Source: Natronosalvus hydrolyticus
Lineage (GTDB): Archaea > Halobacteriota > Halobacteria > Halobacteriales > Natrialbaceae
Assembly: GCA_025517525.1 (NCBI GenBank)
Contig: JAOPJZ010000001.1
Location: 496,001 to 560,000, forward strand
DNA: 64,000 nucleotides
Direction: 5' to 3'
Below the pieces are notes generated by a model. That model was given only the letters and a program-made list of their open reading frames with translations. It was not told where the DNA came from and did not search any database. Position numbers and translations under genes: made by a program. Every line of letters starts with the position of its first letter. The stretch's first letter is position 1. This document shows positions 62,770 to 64,000 of this stretch, piece by piece.

Positions 62770-62876
62770 GGTTCGACGACGAGCTCGAGGCGTTTGTCAA
62801 TCATCTCCGAGACAAGCACGCGAATCGGTCTGCATTTCTCGACGAGCTGAAAACTCTGGAATTCGACTCGGAGTAG
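62766..62876 (+). CDS. 36-residue ORF overlapping the preceding gene
   Basis: Starting with TTG in a TTGA overlap, it reads RFDDELEAFVNHLRDKHANR and ends DELKTLEFDSE. The overlap and the coding character suggest it is translated, or that it is the shifted C-terminus of the previous gene. Confidence 0.35.
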   Translation: MRFDDELEAFVNHLRDKHANRSAFLDELKTLEFDSE

Positions 62877-62907
62877 ATTCAACTACCCGCCAATCGTATC
62901 ACTCACT

Positions 62908-63303
62908 ATGATACGACCGCTGATCGGCTTACTCGGTCTCCTCGCTGCACTGTTCCCGGACAGAATGGTCGACATCTTCGAGAGCCTCGCCATCGAGAAT
63001 CCCGAGGAGTGTACGACGACCTCGTGGATCGACTCCGGAATACGGGTAGAAGGAATCGTCGTGACCGCAGCCAGTCTCCTCGGAGGTCGGGCATACGCGT
63101 GGATGATGAACCTCACCGGGGCGTTCGGTGCTGTGATTCTCCTCTTCCCGCGGCTGTATCAAAAGATTGCCACCGGACTCCTCTACGAGCACTCAGCAGA
63201 CGTCGAATGGAACGATCGATTCACCGATAGTGTGCGGTTCATCGGAGCGTTGTATCTTCTCTTGGCGATCCGATCGTTCAGAAAGCGACGCAACAGTAAT
63301 TGA
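62908..63303 (+). CDS. Membrane protein of unknown function, paralogue of 46563-46946
   Basis: The 131-residue protein begins MIRPLIGLLGLLAALFPDRM and has hydrophobic segments at the start, middle and end with a final basic SFRKRRNSN. It follows the pattern of 46563-46946 (start, ENPEEC segment, basic end). The two copies are about 16 kb apart. Function unknown. Confidence 0.65.
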   Translation: MIRPLIGLLGLLAALFPDRMVDIFESLAIENPEECTTTSWIDSGIRVEGIVVTAASLLGGRAYAWMMNLTGAFGAVILLFPRLYQKIATGLLYEHSADVEWNDRFTDSVRFIGALYLLLAIRSFRKRRNSN

Positions 63304-63310
63304 CGAGTTT

Positions 63311-64000
63311 CTACTGGAATTCGACGCTTGAAAACTCAAACCGAGCACCGCCATCTTCCCCATCGGTGAGTTCGAGTTCCCACCCGTGTGCGTCTGCAAT
63401 CGTCTGGACGATCGAGAGTCCGTAACCGGTTCCGCTCGACGTTGTCGAATATCCTGCCTCGAATACCTGTTCTCGCACCGATTCGGGAACCCCCGGCCCG
63501 TCGTCTTCGACGTAGAAGCCGTTGTCCAACAGTCCGATACGAACGGCGACGTTTACTCCAGCATGTTCGACGGCGTTTCGGAACAAGTTCTCGAAGAGTT
63601 GCTGGAGGCGGTCTGGATCAGCCTCGATCGTCTGATCGCATTCTCTAACTAGACGTGCTTTCCCTGTATCTACGTGTCCCCACGCATCGTCGACGACTTG
63701 GGACAGACCGACCGGACGCGTGTTGCCGATTTCGCGGCCTTCGCGGGCGAGCCACAGCAGATCGTCGATAATTCGCTCGATGCGGTCGTGTGCTTGATCG
63801 ACATCCTCGAGATGAGCGATGTCACCGGTCTCTCGTGCCAACTCGAGACGCCCTTTTGCTACTGAGAGCGGATTCCGGAGGTCGTGAGATACGACACTCG
63901 CAAACTCTTCCAATCGACTGTTTTGCTGTTCGAGTTCGTTCTCGCGCTCGATCCGATTGAGAACCTCCGTTAGTGCCGATGAAAGTACCTTGGCGAGAAC
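63311..64000 (-). CDS. Histidine kinase, C-terminal part (N-terminus beyond the window)
   Basis: The frame is open from the right edge (64000) to the TAG at 63311, 229 residues. It contains the H-box VVSHDLRNPLSVAKG, a coiled linker, the N-box LFRNAVEHAG, DDGPGVPE, and the G-box GTGYGLSIVQTI. It is a complete kinase core preceded by a coiled coil. Sensor domains would lie outside the window. Its partner regulator is not visible. Confidence 0.9.
   Translation of the reverse strand, partial: VLAKVLSSALTEVLNRIERENELEQQNSRLEEFASVVSHDLRNPLSVAKGRLELARETGDIAHLEDVDQAHDRIERIIDDLLWLAREGREIGNTRPVGLSQVVDDAWGHVDTGKARLVRECDQTIEADPDRLQQLFENLFRNAVEHAGVNVAVRIGLLDNGFYVEDDGPGVPESVREQVFEAGYSTTSSGTGYGLSIVQTIADAHGWELELTDGEDGGARFEFSSVEFQ

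Overview
The window is haloarchaeal chromosome. Evidence: strongly acidic proteins, CTCGAG-rich GC-rich coding DNA, leaderless genes with TATA-like boxes about 25-30 bp before the start codon, Tat-type lipoproteins, HalOD1, SHOCT and TRASH domain proteins, the UbiA-type archaeal lipid prenyltransferase and the archaeal initiator tRNA. A member of the Natrialbales is my guess; no rRNA or other strain marker is present.

Region 1 (1-17,900) is mostly core genome: the end of a thioredoxin-reductase-like flavoprotein, coaBC, an HTH membrane protein, an archaeal purine phosphoribosyltransferase, two small membrane proteins, a complete five-gene dipeptide/oligopeptide ABC transporter (dppA-B-C-D-F, minus strand, mostly overlapping genes), initiator tRNA-Met, a cysteine-synthase-family enzyme, a CoA-binding protein, a RecA-like ATPase and an archaeal ether-lipid prenyltransferase. 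Copies of the tRNA-Met 3' end lie next to the tRNA and suggest old integration events.

Region 2 (17,908-31,800) starts at tRNA-Arg(TCG) and is accessory, provirus-like DNA: many small unknown genes, a chain of overlapping small acidic genes ending in a YgjP/WLM-like zincin, an HTH-methyltransferase fusion, a gene interrupted by an in-frame TGA, a regulator/flavoprotein/NmrA cluster, small winged-helix proteins and a probable TumE-type toxin pair. No integrase gene is visible here.

Region 3 (31,800-47,600) begins with a LOV-domain histidine kinase and is a heavy-metal (copper) island: a CopB-type (CPH) ATPase, a CopA-type (CPC) ATPase with two HMA domains, a CopZ-like chaperone, an Lrp/TRASH regulator, two SHOCT membrane proteins, an ArsP-like permease with two YHS-like domains, a methyltransferase, UspA, an ArsR-like/membrane-protein operon, and a His/Asp-rich lipoprotein with a CuA-like motif. 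A trypsin-like lipoprotein, an ABC-ATPase fragment and small membrane and zinc proteins follow.

Region 4 (47,900-60,100) opens with a serine recombinase and looks like a defence or mobile island. Its most striking part is an overlapping three-gene operon (48,892-51,911): a histone-fold protein, an unknown 496-residue protein and a 401-residue protein with a C-terminal transmembrane hairpin. Next come a PD-(D/E)XK-like protein, a trypsin-like protease, a short direct repeat ahead of two genes, an Mrr-type nuclease with zinc ribbon and membrane anchor, and a Cas4/RecB-like nuclease. There is no CRISPR array.

Region 5 (60,344-64,000) holds a second LOV kinase whose receiver domain has Glu in place of the phospho-acceptor Asp, small genes, a paralogue of the membrane protein at 46,563, and the 3' part of another histidine kinase.
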